A DNA stretch of 42,722 bases from NCBI GenBank assembly GCA_947445025.1, contig CANFCB010000006.1, positions 1 to 42,722 on the forward strand, in the 5' to 3' direction. Origin of the DNA: Myxococcales bacterium (GTDB lineage Bacteria > Myxococcota > UBA727 > JABDBI01). Under the pieces are notes generated by a model, which saw only the letters and a list, made by a program, of their open reading frames with translations, made no database searches and was not told the origin of the DNA. Shown here one piece after another: positions 15,977 to 24,344 of the stretch (its first letter is position 1; each line of letters starts with the position of its first letter). The position numbers and the translations under genes are program-made.

Positions 15977-18148
15977 CTAATTTTTCACGGCAATATCGGT
16001 GCGACTGCTATTACCGTTTTCGTCAAAGGCGCGACAACTCACTGAATTAAATTGCGGCTTTTGTGCTATGATCCAATCATAGCTTTCAACGAGCTCATCG
16101 GTTATGCCGTCGACTGGATCCACCGGCATCCAAGTAGCGCCGTCAACTGCACACTGCACTAAAACCAATGGCAATTTGGCCTGCACCATAAAAGCAACAC
16201 GGGTTGCTTTTGTTGACCATTTGGCCTCGGTTTTGGTGAAAATTGGCGAGCTATTGGCAATCTCAAAAACATCGGACCATTGTTCATCTTCTAAAACACG
16301 GGCCGGGCCATTGCTTAACAAGTCATCGACGCTCACGCGCACACGATATCGCCCGTCTGCCATTTTGTAAGAATCAAAAGTAACCGAAGGGTCTTCAGAC
16401 CAAGGCTTGAGTAGCACCAGAGAGCCCGTATCTTTGCCTGCTAAATGCTCCAGGTAAAATTGGTAACGCAAAGCATCGGCGTCGATATCTTCCGCGTAAG
16501 CATATAACGATCGCATACCAGCTTCTTTGCTTAAAATAGCTTGTGGCGGCTGCAGCACAAACGGTGCGTAAATTGTCGCACGACCATCACTGGCAAAGGC
16601 TGCTTGGTCCAAACTCACAGCTTTAGGTGCTTCGCTTTCTGCTTTTTGCAAAACCAGCTTATTGGAAACCGGCAACACGCGCACCGACATAATTTGCGGC
16701 GCCCGGTTGCTCGGCAAATATGTCATACGGACCTGCTCAATGCTTATTTTTGTTTTTTGCAAAAGCAACTGCACCTGATTGTAACGGGCCAAAGGCAATC
16801 CGGAAAAATGTCCTTTAGAATTGCGCGCGACAAACGGACTCCAGGTTTGGTCGGGAATAAGGGTGTTACCAACGCGCACCAACACTTCCAATCCAGCAGA
16901 CAATTGCGACTGCCCATTGACCAGGACCGATCCAAATTGTGCCAGATAACCCATATCAAAAACCGGCGACAAGTAGTTTCCCTGCCCTGCGACCAGCGAC
17001 TCATCCCAGGCAAATATTTCTCCCAAAGCTGACATGCCTAAGTAGCATTGATCCTTTGCGTTGCGCACGATAGTCGATATCTCAGGATGCGATTTTTGAC
17101 CGGCAAGAATATCAACATCGCCACCACCATCCACACTCAAACGTAGCAGAACACCGAGCGGACTTGTGCCCAATAATAAATATTGTTCATTCAAGGTCAG
17201 AGCCATGGCCAAGACACCGTCACGGGTAGATTGCCATAATGTTTTCACTTCACCGTTTTTTTCAATGCGCACAACTTGTGACGATTTGATTTCCCGCAGA
17301 TCTGGCGGTGGATTTGCCGGCGTGACTGGCACTACTTTTTCAGAATTGGCAGCAACATCCAAATCGCGAAAAAGGCTGCTATCATCATCGACCAAAGCTG
17401 CGAACAGTCGTCCTTTTTTGTCTTTTATAATAGCAGTTACTTCGCCACTGGCCTGATAAATTGCAAAAACATGGTTGTTGTCTAAACGATAGATTGTGCC
17501 TTTTGCGGCGCTTCCAAAATAAATGGCTTGGCTGGCTGAATCAACATAGACAGAACGCAAATGGCTTTCTTCTAAGCTTGCTAAGATTTCTATTTTTTTA
17601 CTTTTTTGCGATAAACGAAGCAGTCTCCCCGTCTCTCCGCCTCCGACTAAATATAAATTATCACCCATGGCGGCGGCGCCTAACAACAAATGCACTTCGC
17701 TCACAGGTACAAATACAGGTTTAGTTTTTCCGTTTGCTTTGACAAAGTAAACGCCGCTATCGGGCGCAACCACAACCGCAATATCTCCATTATCCATAGC
17801 TACAATCGCTGTGATTAATGGTTTATCTGTTTCAAAGATTACCCGGGGTGCTTGGCCTTTTTGAATTTGCCAAATCTTTGCCGGAGTTGCCGTCGCAGCA
17901 TAAATTATGTCTTTGCCGTCGACAGCCAAAGCCAGAACAGGGCCAGACAAGGCAGCACCGATACCATTTGCTTTTGGACCCAGCTGCAATAGGCCTTTGC
18001 CACTTAAAGTCACGCCGTCAAATTCTCCCATGGCGAAAAGTGAATTGCCTTGCCAAGTAAAACTTTCCGGCTGGCTGGCCAACATCTCACCACTAAAACA
18101 AACCGATAATGCCAATGCATACACAATTTTTGAAAAAATTCGCTTCAT
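15977..18148 (-). CDS. Secreted protein with beta-propeller-like N-terminal half
   Basis: A 723-residue protein with a Sec signal peptide (residues 1-24, MKRIFSKIV...MLASQ). About 35-375 is a series of ~40-residue units with strand patterns and phrases such as VLALAVDGKDIIYAATA, GDNLYLVGGGETGRLLRLS and QAIYFGSAAKGTIYRLD, typical of a WD40/NHL-like beta-propeller. The C-terminal half is beta-rich, with immunoglobulin-like phrases (DADALRYQFYLEH, MADGRYRVRVSVDDLLSNGP). It probably acts in the periplasm or at the cell surface. Its start codon overlaps the end of the S55 peptidase-like gene by 4 nt, so the two are translationally coupled and may work together. No catalytic motif was seen. Confidence 0.75.
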   Translation of the reverse strand: MKRIFSKIVYALALSVCFSGEMLASQPESFTWQGNSLFAMGEFDGVTLSGKGLLQLGPKANGIGAALSGPVLALAVDGKDIIYAATATPAKIWQIQKGQAPRVIFETDKPLITAIVAMDNGDIAVVVAPDSGVYFVKANGKTKPVFVPVSEVHLLLGAAAMGDNLYLVGGGETGRLLRLSQKSKKIEILASLEESHLRSVYVDSASQAIYFGSAAKGTIYRLDNNHVFAIYQASGEVTAIIKDKKGRLFAALVDDDSSLFRDLDVAANSEKVVPVTPANPPPDLREIKSSQVVRIEKNGEVKTLWQSTRDGVLAMALTLNEQYLLLGTSPLGVLLRLSVDGGGDVDILAGQKSHPEISTIVRNAKDQCYLGMSALGEIFAWDESLVAGQGNYLSPVFDMGYLAQFGSVLVNGQSQLSAGLEVLVRVGNTLIPDQTWSPFVARNSKGHFSGLPLARYNQVQLLLQKTKISIEQVRMTYLPSNRAPQIMSVRVLPVSNKLVLQKAESEAPKAVSLDQAAFASDGRATIYAPFVLQPPQAILSKEAGMRSLYAYAEDIDADALRYQFYLEHLAGKDTGSLVLLKPWSEDPSVTFDSYKMADGRYRVRVSVDDLLSNGPARVLEDEQWSDVFEIANSSPIFTKTEAKWSTKATRVAFMVQAKLPLVLVQCAVDGATWMPVDPVDGITDELVESYDWIIAQKPQFNSVSCRAFDENGNSSRTDIAVKN

Positions 18149-19935
18149 GGTTTCGCCTCATTTTTTACGGTGATTGTTCCAGTTACATTGCCACGCATAA
18201 CAAAGTCCATATCCACACAGGCAAGCCGCACTGCACTCAAAGCTAAGTTCGCACCTAGCGGAACAGCGATTCTCGAGGTCAACTGTTTAAGACTAGGCGG
18301 TAGGTTAACCAAGGGAAAACCATTAATCCGCTTCGACACAAAAGCTTGTTGCAAATAAATGCAAACCTGGGTTTCTTTGGGCTCAGTTTGTATCTGCAAA
18401 AACAGTGTTTCATAATTTTGTGGCACGGCACTGATGCCCGCTTCTTCTTCAAAGTTAACTGCCAAAGCACGATCCAAAACCGAGAACTGGTATTGCCCTT
18501 GCGTCAAGCCCATAGGAATACCTATCTCAACGAACTTACTCTGAATTTGTGCAGACCAAGGCCGAAATGAAAAATTCAACTTGGCTTTTTTGCCAGCGTT
18601 AAAATCACCGCCCATGTCCACCGCCACTAAGAGCGCGGTGCTGACTTGCTTTTTATAAAGCAGATCCACCTCGATATTATCCAGTTCCAGTTGTTTAAAA
18701 TTGTGCAAACTCAAAGCTGAAATCGCCTCTAAAAAAACGCGCGCTACCTCGCCCTCTAGGGGAACGGCATATTCAGATATTTCTCGCTGCAAAGTGATTT
18801 TTCGACCATCAGCGAAGACTAATTTGATTTGCATCACATAGCTACCGCCCAGCTCTTTGTCCGTGCGCATCGCCAAGCTATTTCCTAGCGCAAAAGCGGC
18901 AAACAAGGGCACATCTCTTGCATGATCGGCAATTTTGTAATGCCAACTTTTTTGCCCCAACTTAATTTGTAGAGCAACGGTCCGTGCTTTTTGATGCATG
19001 ACCCCGGCAATTCCTACATTTCGATCATCAGACAAAGCTCCTATGATTTCCAGGGGCTGACCCAACTTGAAAGCTTCATTTTCAGAAAAAACCGTGGTCA
19101 CAATTTCCGCACTAGCAACTGGCATGCTGCTATTACCTGTCTCTAAAAAGGGATGACCAAATGCTGAAAAAAGATCTTTTTTAACCCAGGTCACTGTCCC
19201 TATTGCTGCCATGGTCATGGGACCTTCTACCAGCACAACCGCTATGGGACCGCCTGCATATAACAAATTTTGTGCAGGTTCAGACTTTAGCTTCAAGCCA
19301 CCTGCCCCAGGCATAAAAAATGCGTAACCCCGGCTTTCAAAGCGAGGCTTAAATTGCTCGGCTATTTGCGCAGAAAGACCAGTCGCAACCAAAGGCAAAG
19401 CAATGGGTTTTATTAAATTAGCAGCGATGTGATTTTGGGCAACTTGCAATCCGGCCATAGACTTTAGCCTATTGACGTCGGTGGGGCTTGCCATAGCAGA
19501 CAACATATATTGAATCGGCGTAATCCCAGCAATGGCCCCTTCTGTCAAAAAGCTGCCAATGCCATAGGAAACTGCGCCCAAAAGTTTGCCCTTCAAGTAA
19601 GCAGGACTGCCGCTCATGCCAGCGACGATACCGGATTTTTGAAACCTGGCCTCGGTAAAACGCACAATAATTAGGTCCTGCCCCGCCCCTAATTGTCCAC
19701 GCATCAGACCCAAAACTTCAAATTGAAAAGGTTCCAATCCTTTTTGACTGGAAAACACCGAATAGCCAGTTCCCTGCATGCCAATTTTCAACTCATCGAG
19801 GGGAAACAAGGGAGGATCTTCAGCCAAGATTTGCCAAGGTACAGCCTTCGCTAAATTGTCGGCCGCTAAAGCAGATGCCCATGAAAAAAATATTACATAT
19901 AACCAGTGAATATGCCGTGCAAATATGCTATTCAT
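18145..19935 (-). CDS. Exported SpoIVB-like (S55) serine-protease-family protein
   Basis: A 596-residue protein with an N-terminal signal sequence (about 1-24, ending ALAA). The S55-type motif GMSGSP (106-111, candidate nucleophile Ser108) is followed by AYLKGKLLGAVSYG and GITPIQYML (137-145). A second conserved segment, GTVTWVKKDLFSAFGHPF (246-263), carries the candidate catalytic His261. In Bacillus SpoIVB the GH motif precedes GMSGSP; here the order is reversed, as I recall for other exported deltaproteobacterial members. The ~300-residue C-terminal part is beta-rich. SpoIVB cleaves a membrane-complex protein to activate a sigma-factor protease; the target here is unknown. First gene of a two-gene unit, divergent from speA (48 bp between). 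Confidence 0.8.
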   Translation of the reverse strand: MNSIFARHIHWLYVIFFSWASALAADNLAKAVPWQILAEDPPLFPLDELKIGMQGTGYSVFSSQKGLEPFQFEVLGLMRGQLGAGQDLIIVRFTEARFQKSGIVAGMSGSPAYLKGKLLGAVSYGIGSFLTEGAIAGITPIQYMLSAMASPTDVNRLKSMAGLQVAQNHIAANLIKPIALPLVATGLSAQIAEQFKPRFESRGYAFFMPGAGGLKLKSEPAQNLLYAGGPIAVVLVEGPMTMAAIGTVTWVKKDLFSAFGHPFLETGNSSMPVASAEIVTTVFSENEAFKLGQPLEIIGALSDDRNVGIAGVMHQKARTVALQIKLGQKSWHYKIADHARDVPLFAAFALGNSLAMRTDKELGGSYVMQIKLVFADGRKITLQREISEYAVPLEGEVARVFLEAISALSLHNFKQLELDNIEVDLLYKKQVSTALLVAVDMGGDFNAGKKAKLNFSFRPWSAQIQSKFVEIGIPMGLTQGQYQFSVLDRALAVNFEEEAGISAVPQNYETLFLQIQTEPKETQVCIYLQQAFVSKRINGFPLVNLPPSLKQLTSRIAVPLGANLALSAVRLACVDMDFVMRGNVTGTITVKNEAKP

Positions 19936-19983
19936 GCTCTTTTCTATCCTTAAATCAGATTAACAAGCAGGCAGGAGCCACCA

Positions 19984-21900
19984 ATGAAAAATAATTGGTC
20001 TATACAGGACAGTTTTGATTTATACCTTATTTCCAGATGGGGAAATCCTTATTTCTCGATTAACGCCAAAGGTAATCTGGCTTGCGAGCCTACTGGCGAA
20101 AAAAATCTGCCTGGTATCGATCTAAAAGAATTGGTCGACGATCTTTGTCGTCGTGGCATACAGGCTCCACTTTTGATTCGTTTTAACGACATTTTAAGCT
20201 CACGCGTGCGCATTATTGCCGAGAGCTTTCGTAACAGCATTAAAGAATATGGCTATAAAGGCCAATACAAAAGCGTCATGCCAATCAAGGTAAATCAACA
20301 ACGTCACGTGGTTGAAGAATTAGTTAGGCACGGACGCGCTTATCAATTGGGACTTGAAGCTGGTTCTAAGCCGGAGCTGCTCGTGGCCATGGCTTTGCTG
20401 GAAGATTCTGATTCACTTTTAATTTGCAATGGCTACAAAGACGGCGAATATATTGAAACGGCATTAGACGCACAACGTCTAGGACTTTTGCCTTTTTTAG
20501 TACTTGATCGTTTCGACGAACTACCGCAGATTATTGCGATTTCTAAACGCATGAAGCTAAAACCACACATCGGCGTCAGAGCAAAATTGTCAAGTAAAGG
20601 CAAGGGACGATGGGAAGACTCTTCCGGAGATCGCAGCAAATTCGGCTTATCAGCGCGAGAAATTGTACGCGCCGTTGATTTGCTTAAAAAAGAAGACATG
20701 CTCGACTGTCTAGAACTTTTACATTTCCATATTGGATCTCAAATTACCTCAATTCGCGCCGTCAAAAGTGCGACCAGAGAAGCCACACATCTTTACTGTA
20801 ATTTGCGACGCATGGGATGCAGTAATTTGGGCTACATGGATATAGGTGGCGGCTTAGCTGTCGATTATGATGGCAGCCAAACCGATTTCCATTCTTCCAT
20901 GAACTACTCGACGCAAGAGTATGCCAACGACATCATTTCGGTCACACAAGATATTTGCGATACTAATTCAGAACCACATCCCATGATTGTTTCTGAATCA
21001 GGACGTGCTTTGGTTGCGCACCACGCCATGCTGGTATTCAATGTGCTTGGGGTAAGCGAACTCACCAGTTCAATCAGCAAAGAATTTATTGCCCCCGATG
21101 ACGACGATCATGGAATTTTGCATACCATGTGGGAAGCCTATCAATCGGTCAGCAAAAAAAGTTTTCAAGAAGCTTACAACGACGCTCAAGTCGCTAAAGA
21201 AGAAAGCGTAACTCTTTTCAGTCACGGCGTTATTGACTTGGAAACTAAGGCTAGAGTTGACGATTTATATTGGGCAACTTGTCAACGTATTCAAAGCACC
21301 ATTACCTCGGAAACTTATATCCCTGAGGATCTGCAAGGACTTGATAAGCACTTAAGTGATACTTATTATTGCAACTTTTCCATTTTCCAATCGCTGCCAG
21401 ATTCATGGGCTGTTGGTCATCTTTTTCCGATTGCGCCGCTGCATCGTTTGGAAGAAGAGCCAACCAGAGAAGCTATTTTAGCAGATCTCACCTGCGACTC
21501 CGACGGAAAACTTGACCAATTTATTGACTTAAGAGACGTTAAAAGCACCATTCGTTTGCATAAACCAAACGGAAAACCTTACTACCTCGGCGCCTTCTTG
21601 GTTGGTGCTTATCAAGAAATTTTGGGCGATTTGCACAATCTTTTTGGTGATACCAACGCTGTGCATGTTTCCGCAGGACCCGATGGTAGCTATCGACTTG
21701 ATCACGTCGTCCAGGGCGATACCGTTGCCGAAGTTTTGGGCTATGTGGAATATGATCGCTTAGACTTGGTTCGACGTATTCGCAATTTTGCTGAAGCAGC
21801 AGTGCGAAACAATCGCATGACTTTTGAAGAGTCAGCTCAACTTATGCGACGCTACGAAGACGGATTGTCAGGTTATACTTACTTGGAAGATATTGACTAG
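19984..21900 (+). CDS. speA: Biosynthetic arginine decarboxylase
   Basis: A PLP-dependent fold-III decarboxylase that converts arginine to agmatine, the first step of one putrescine/spermidine route. It is 638 residues, the usual size. The barrel domain has the PLP lysine in SVMPIKVNQQ (Lys102), then LEAGSKPELL, HFHIGSQ near 247-253 and GGGLAVDYDGS. The C-terminal region has LTCDSDGKLDQFID, with the conserved Cys-Asp pair, and GAYQEILGDLHNLFGD. GGCAGGAG lies 6 nt before the ATG. No agmatinase (speB) or agmatine deiminase gene is nearby. It converges on the DksA-like gene 7 bp away. Confidence 0.96.
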   Translation: MKNNWSIQDSFDLYLISRWGNPYFSINAKGNLACEPTGEKNLPGIDLKELVDDLCRRGIQAPLLIRFNDILSSRVRIIAESFRNSIKEYGYKGQYKSVMPIKVNQQRHVVEELVRHGRAYQLGLEAGSKPELLVAMALLEDSDSLLICNGYKDGEYIETALDAQRLGLLPFLVLDRFDELPQIIAISKRMKLKPHIGVRAKLSSKGKGRWEDSSGDRSKFGLSAREIVRAVDLLKKEDMLDCLELLHFHIGSQITSIRAVKSATREATHLYCNLRRMGCSNLGYMDIGGGLAVDYDGSQTDFHSSMNYSTQEYANDIISVTQDICDTNSEPHPMIVSESGRALVAHHAMLVFNVLGVSELTSSISKEFIAPDDDDHGILHTMWEAYQSVSKKSFQEAYNDAQVAKEESVTLFSHGVIDLETKARVDDLYWATCQRIQSTITSETYIPEDLQGLDKHLSDTYYCNFSIFQSLPDSWAVGHLFPIAPLHRLEEEPTREAILADLTCDSDGKLDQFIDLRDVKSTIRLHKPNGKPYYLGAFLVGAYQEILGDLHNLFGDTNAVHVSAGPDGSYRLDHVVQGDTVAEVLGYVEYDRLDLVRRIRNFAEAAVRNNRMTFEESAQLMRRYEDGLSGYTYLEDID

Positions 21901-21907
21901 CGCTGGT

Positions 21908-22300
21908 TTATTCACCGCTGCCCAAGCGTTTCTCTTCGCGCTCAAGTTCTTCTTTATGGGTGACACTGTAGCGCGTCCAGGGACGTAGTTTCAGTCGGGC
22001 ATAGCCGATGGGCTCATCTGTCCCCTCGCACAAACCATACAGTCCGTCTTGAACTTTTTCTAAGGCGCGCTCCACTTCACGAAGAAGTTTGGCGTCGCGA
22101 TCCATTAGTCTCGTTTCTAAAGATACTTCTGCGTCTTCAGATGCCAGATCGGCTTCATCTCCTGGTTGCTGTTCTACAGAAGCACCGCTGCGGCGCTTAC
22201 GTAATTTAAGCACTAATTCAGAGCGCTTGCCGTCGAGCATTTCTAATAGCTCTTTTTCCTGTGCGGGCGTCAAATTTTTCTCAAGAAATTTACCTGCCAT
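21908..22300 (-). CDS. DksA/TraR-family protein with degenerate zinc finger
   Basis: A 130-residue DksA-like protein. DksA enters the RNA polymerase secondary channel and, with ppGpp, redirects transcription. The helical hairpin is present (LTPAQEKELLEMLDGKR, acidic tip region GDEADLASEDAE, ETRLMDRDAKLLREVERALEKVQDGLYG), followed by GLCEGTDEPIGYARLKLRPW. Of the four zinc-finger cysteines only Cys91 remains. The second CxxC position reads Ser112...His115 (YSVTHK), so zinc is probably not bound. DksA proteins with few or no cysteines are known in some bacteria, so function may persist. AGGAG precedes the ATG. It follows the hotdog-fold gene by 117 bp on the same strand. Confidence 0.85.
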   Translation of the reverse strand: MAGKFLEKNLTPAQEKELLEMLDGKRSELVLKLRKRRSGASVEQQPGDEADLASEDAEVSLETRLMDRDAKLLREVERALEKVQDGLYGLCEGTDEPIGYARLKLRPWTRYSVTHKEELEREEKRLGSGE

Positions 22301-22417
22301 GCGCAGCTCCTATATTAAATCCGATTGCAGTGCATTCAAACAAAGCCTATATCTAGCAAAAAAAATACTGAAATAGCAAGTGCGATTCATCAAAAATGAG
22401 TGATTACTGTAAATTTA

Positions 22418-22882
22418 TTAAAAAGAAGGTCCAACCAGCCACCGGGCTTTGGCAATGGCCACTACATCTTTTTGCTTATCTTTGATTTCCGCAGTCACTT
22501 CATATTCAGTACGGGTATTATTGCTGGGAATAGCACAAAAGCATTCAGCAGTTAAAGTTCCCCTGGCTTTTTTTTTATATTCGATTGCCAGATTGGTCAA
22601 AATACCCCGGGCATTTTTTGGCAAACTATAATTAATGGCCAGACCAGTAGCTAACTCCGCCAGATTCATCATGGCAATGGCATGAATTGATTTCAAATGA
22701 TTCCTTAAATACCGACGATCTTTCATGCTAATTCTAGCATAGCCTTCTTTGATTTCTTCTATGTCAGCAGAAATCGTTCCGCTATAGGGTGCTGCGTAAC
22801 CAATAAATCGGCTAAATAAAAAATGGCCCCCTGGAATTTTTTTAAGCCTATTATAGGTCTGCTGAATCAGATTGGTCATCAC
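22418..22882 (-). CDS. Hotdog-fold protein, DUF4442 thioesterase-like
   Basis: A 154-residue protein of the DUF4442 hotdog-fold family, related to PaaI-type acyl-CoA thioesterases. The segment RNHLKSIHAIAMMNLAELATGLAINY holds the hotdog helix with the conserved N-H...H pattern and catalytic-position Glu. KKKARGTLTAECF and YEVTAEIKDKQKDVVAIAKARWLVGP form the C-terminal strands. The substrate is unknown. AGAGGT lies 7 nt before the first of two adjacent ATG codons (22882 and 22879). It diverges from rsmH, the first gene of the dcw cluster. Confidence 0.8.
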   Translation of the reverse strand: MMTNLIQQTYNRLKKIPGGHFLFSRFIGYAAPYSGTISADIEEIKEGYARISMKDRRYLRNHLKSIHAIAMMNLAELATGLAINYSLPKNARGILTNLAIEYKKKARGTLTAECFCAIPSNNTRTEYEVTAEIKDKQKDVVAIAKARWLVGPSF

Positions 22883-22918
22883 TTTTACCTCTTTTTAAAA
22901 AAGAATGCGTTCCATTTC

Positions 22919-22947
22919 TTGACGTTTTGCTAAAATACCCAATAATG
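22919..22947 (+). promoter_or_regulatory. Candidate promoter of the dcw cluster
   Basis: TTGACG (22919-22924) and ATAATG (22942-22947) with 17-bp spacing. The transcript would start within ~10 nt of the rsmH ATG (22961), giving an unusually short leader. No MraZ-box-like direct repeats and no mraZ gene were seen. Confidence 0.4.
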
Positions 22948-22960
22948 AAGGCATCACTTA

Positions 22961-23944
22961 ATGAATTTCCATGAAAACAGCAATCAGATCGATTTATCAA
23001 ATATGCAACCTCCCGAATTATTATTTCAACATATCCCCGTCATGCCCAAAGAAGTTTTAGATAATTTGGCACTTTTTCCAGGAGCTATTGCTGTCGACGT
23101 TACCGCCGGAGGCGGTGGACACTTGGCTTTAATGGCCGAACAAATTGGCGCAACCGGGCGAGTGATTGGTCTCGATCGTGACCACAGAGCACATGCACAA
23201 GACGCAGCAGGTGGAATTGCCAGCAAATATGACAACGTAGAGTTAGTGCGCGCTTCTTTTTCGCAATTACAGGGTGTTTTAGAAAAAGCCGGTATCGCAA
23301 AAATAGATGCCCTGCTTTGTGATTTGGGCGTTTCCTCGCCGCAACTTGATGACTCGGCCCGGGGCTTTTCTTTTATGCGCGACGGACCATTAGACATGCG
23401 CATGGATACCGAGGCTTACCCTTCTGTTTACGAACTTATACGAGACAGCAAAGAAGACGACCTGGCCAATATTATTTATCAATACGGCGAAGAAAGACAA
23501 TCACGACGCATTGCGCGCTATATCAAAAAAAGTTGGCCTTTAGCAAACTCGACTTTAGCACTGGCAGAAGTAGTGGCCAGAGCGTGCGGTGGCAAGCGCG
23601 GAAAGATTCACCCTGCGACGCGCACCTTTCAGGCCCTGCGTATTGCGGTTAACCATGAACTCGACGAGTTGACTGCTTTGCTTAAAATGTTGCCTGATAT
23701 TTTAGCTCCGCGCGGACACGCTGTTTTTATTTCATTTCACAGCCTCGAAGATCGTTTGATTAAGCAAGCTTTTAAAAAAGGTTCCATGCCCAATGAAAAC
23801 CAACCCGCCCTATGGAGTCTTTTACAAAAGCGTCCCTTGATTGCTTCTGATGAAGAGACCAAGGAAAATCCTAGATCCCGAAGTGCCAAATTAAGAGCAA
23901 TTGAAAAACTGGATCTGATTTTGGAGGAGACCGATGCACAGTAA
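22961..23944 (+). CDS. rsmH: 16S rRNA (cytosine-1402-N4)-methyltransferase RsmH (MraW)
   Basis: A SAM-dependent enzyme that methylates N4 of C1402 in the ribosomal P site. Its conserved place at the head of the dcw cluster is seen here. The protein has 327 residues. HIPVMPKEVLDNL opens the domain. The SAM site VDVTAGGGGHLALMAEQ, then GLDRDH, is followed by DALLCDLGVSSPQLDDSARGFSF, GPLDMRMD and the C-terminal VISFHSLEDRLIKQAFK-type segment (here VFISFHSLEDRLIKQ). GAAGG lies 9 nt before the ATG. A lone ATG at 23003 would also preserve the core but has no ribosome-binding site. Its 3' end overlaps ftsL by 11 nt. Confidence 0.96.
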   Translation: MNFHENSNQIDLSNMQPPELLFQHIPVMPKEVLDNLALFPGAIAVDVTAGGGGHLALMAEQIGATGRVIGLDRDHRAHAQDAAGGIASKYDNVELVRASFSQLQGVLEKAGIAKIDALLCDLGVSSPQLDDSARGFSFMRDGPLDMRMDTEAYPSVYELIRDSKEDDLANIIYQYGEERQSRRIARYIKKSWPLANSTLALAEVVARACGGKRGKIHPATRTFQALRIAVNHELDELTALLKMLPDILAPRGHAVFISFHSLEDRLIKQAFKKGSMPNENQPALWSLLQKRPLIASDEETKENPRSRSAKLRAIEKLDLILEETDAQ

Positions 23945-24344
23945 ACGCACTTATTATTTTTTCAATCATACTTTTTTAAAAAATCGTGAGCCCGGCAAAC
24001 TGCCACTAGGTTCTTTATTTTCGACAAGCTTTATCACCAAGCCAATCTCGCAGAGAATGCTGGTGATGTTTGCCACACTTTCATTTTTAGTCCTATCGCT
24101 TTTATTTCTTACCTGGATTCGCATCAGCCAAATGCAAAGCGGATATGCTCTGGCCAAATTGGAAACCCAGCACCTGGCATTACAAGAACAAGCACGCGCT
24201 TTGGAATTAGAAATTGCTGTTCTCAAACGTCCAGAACGTGTCAGGCGCATTGCCGTACAAGAACTTAAATTGATGATGCCCAGCGCGCATCAAATTATTC
24301 GACATCAAAAGTCTTTGGACAAAACAAATGCGCCCGTCCACTGA
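23934..24344 (+). CDS. ftsL: Cell division protein FtsL
   Basis: A 136-residue bitopic division protein of the FtsQLB complex, which activates FtsWI. Identification rests on position between rsmH and ftsI and on architecture: a basic cytoplasmic tail (1-41), a single membrane span (about 43-62, MLVMFATLSFLVLSLLFLTW) and a periplasmic leucine-zipper-type coiled coil (about 66-103), then LKRPERVRRIAVQELKLMMP typical of FtsL. GGAGGAG lies inside the end of rsmH. The cytoplasmic tail is longer than usual. It overlaps the ftsI start by 17 nt. Confidence 0.9.
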   Translation: MHSKRTYYFFNHTFLKNREPGKLPLGSLFSTSFITKPISQRMLVMFATLSFLVLSLLFLTWIRISQMQSGYALAKLETQHLALQEQARALELEIAVLKRPERVRRIAVQELKLMMPSAHQIIRHQKSLDKTNAPVH

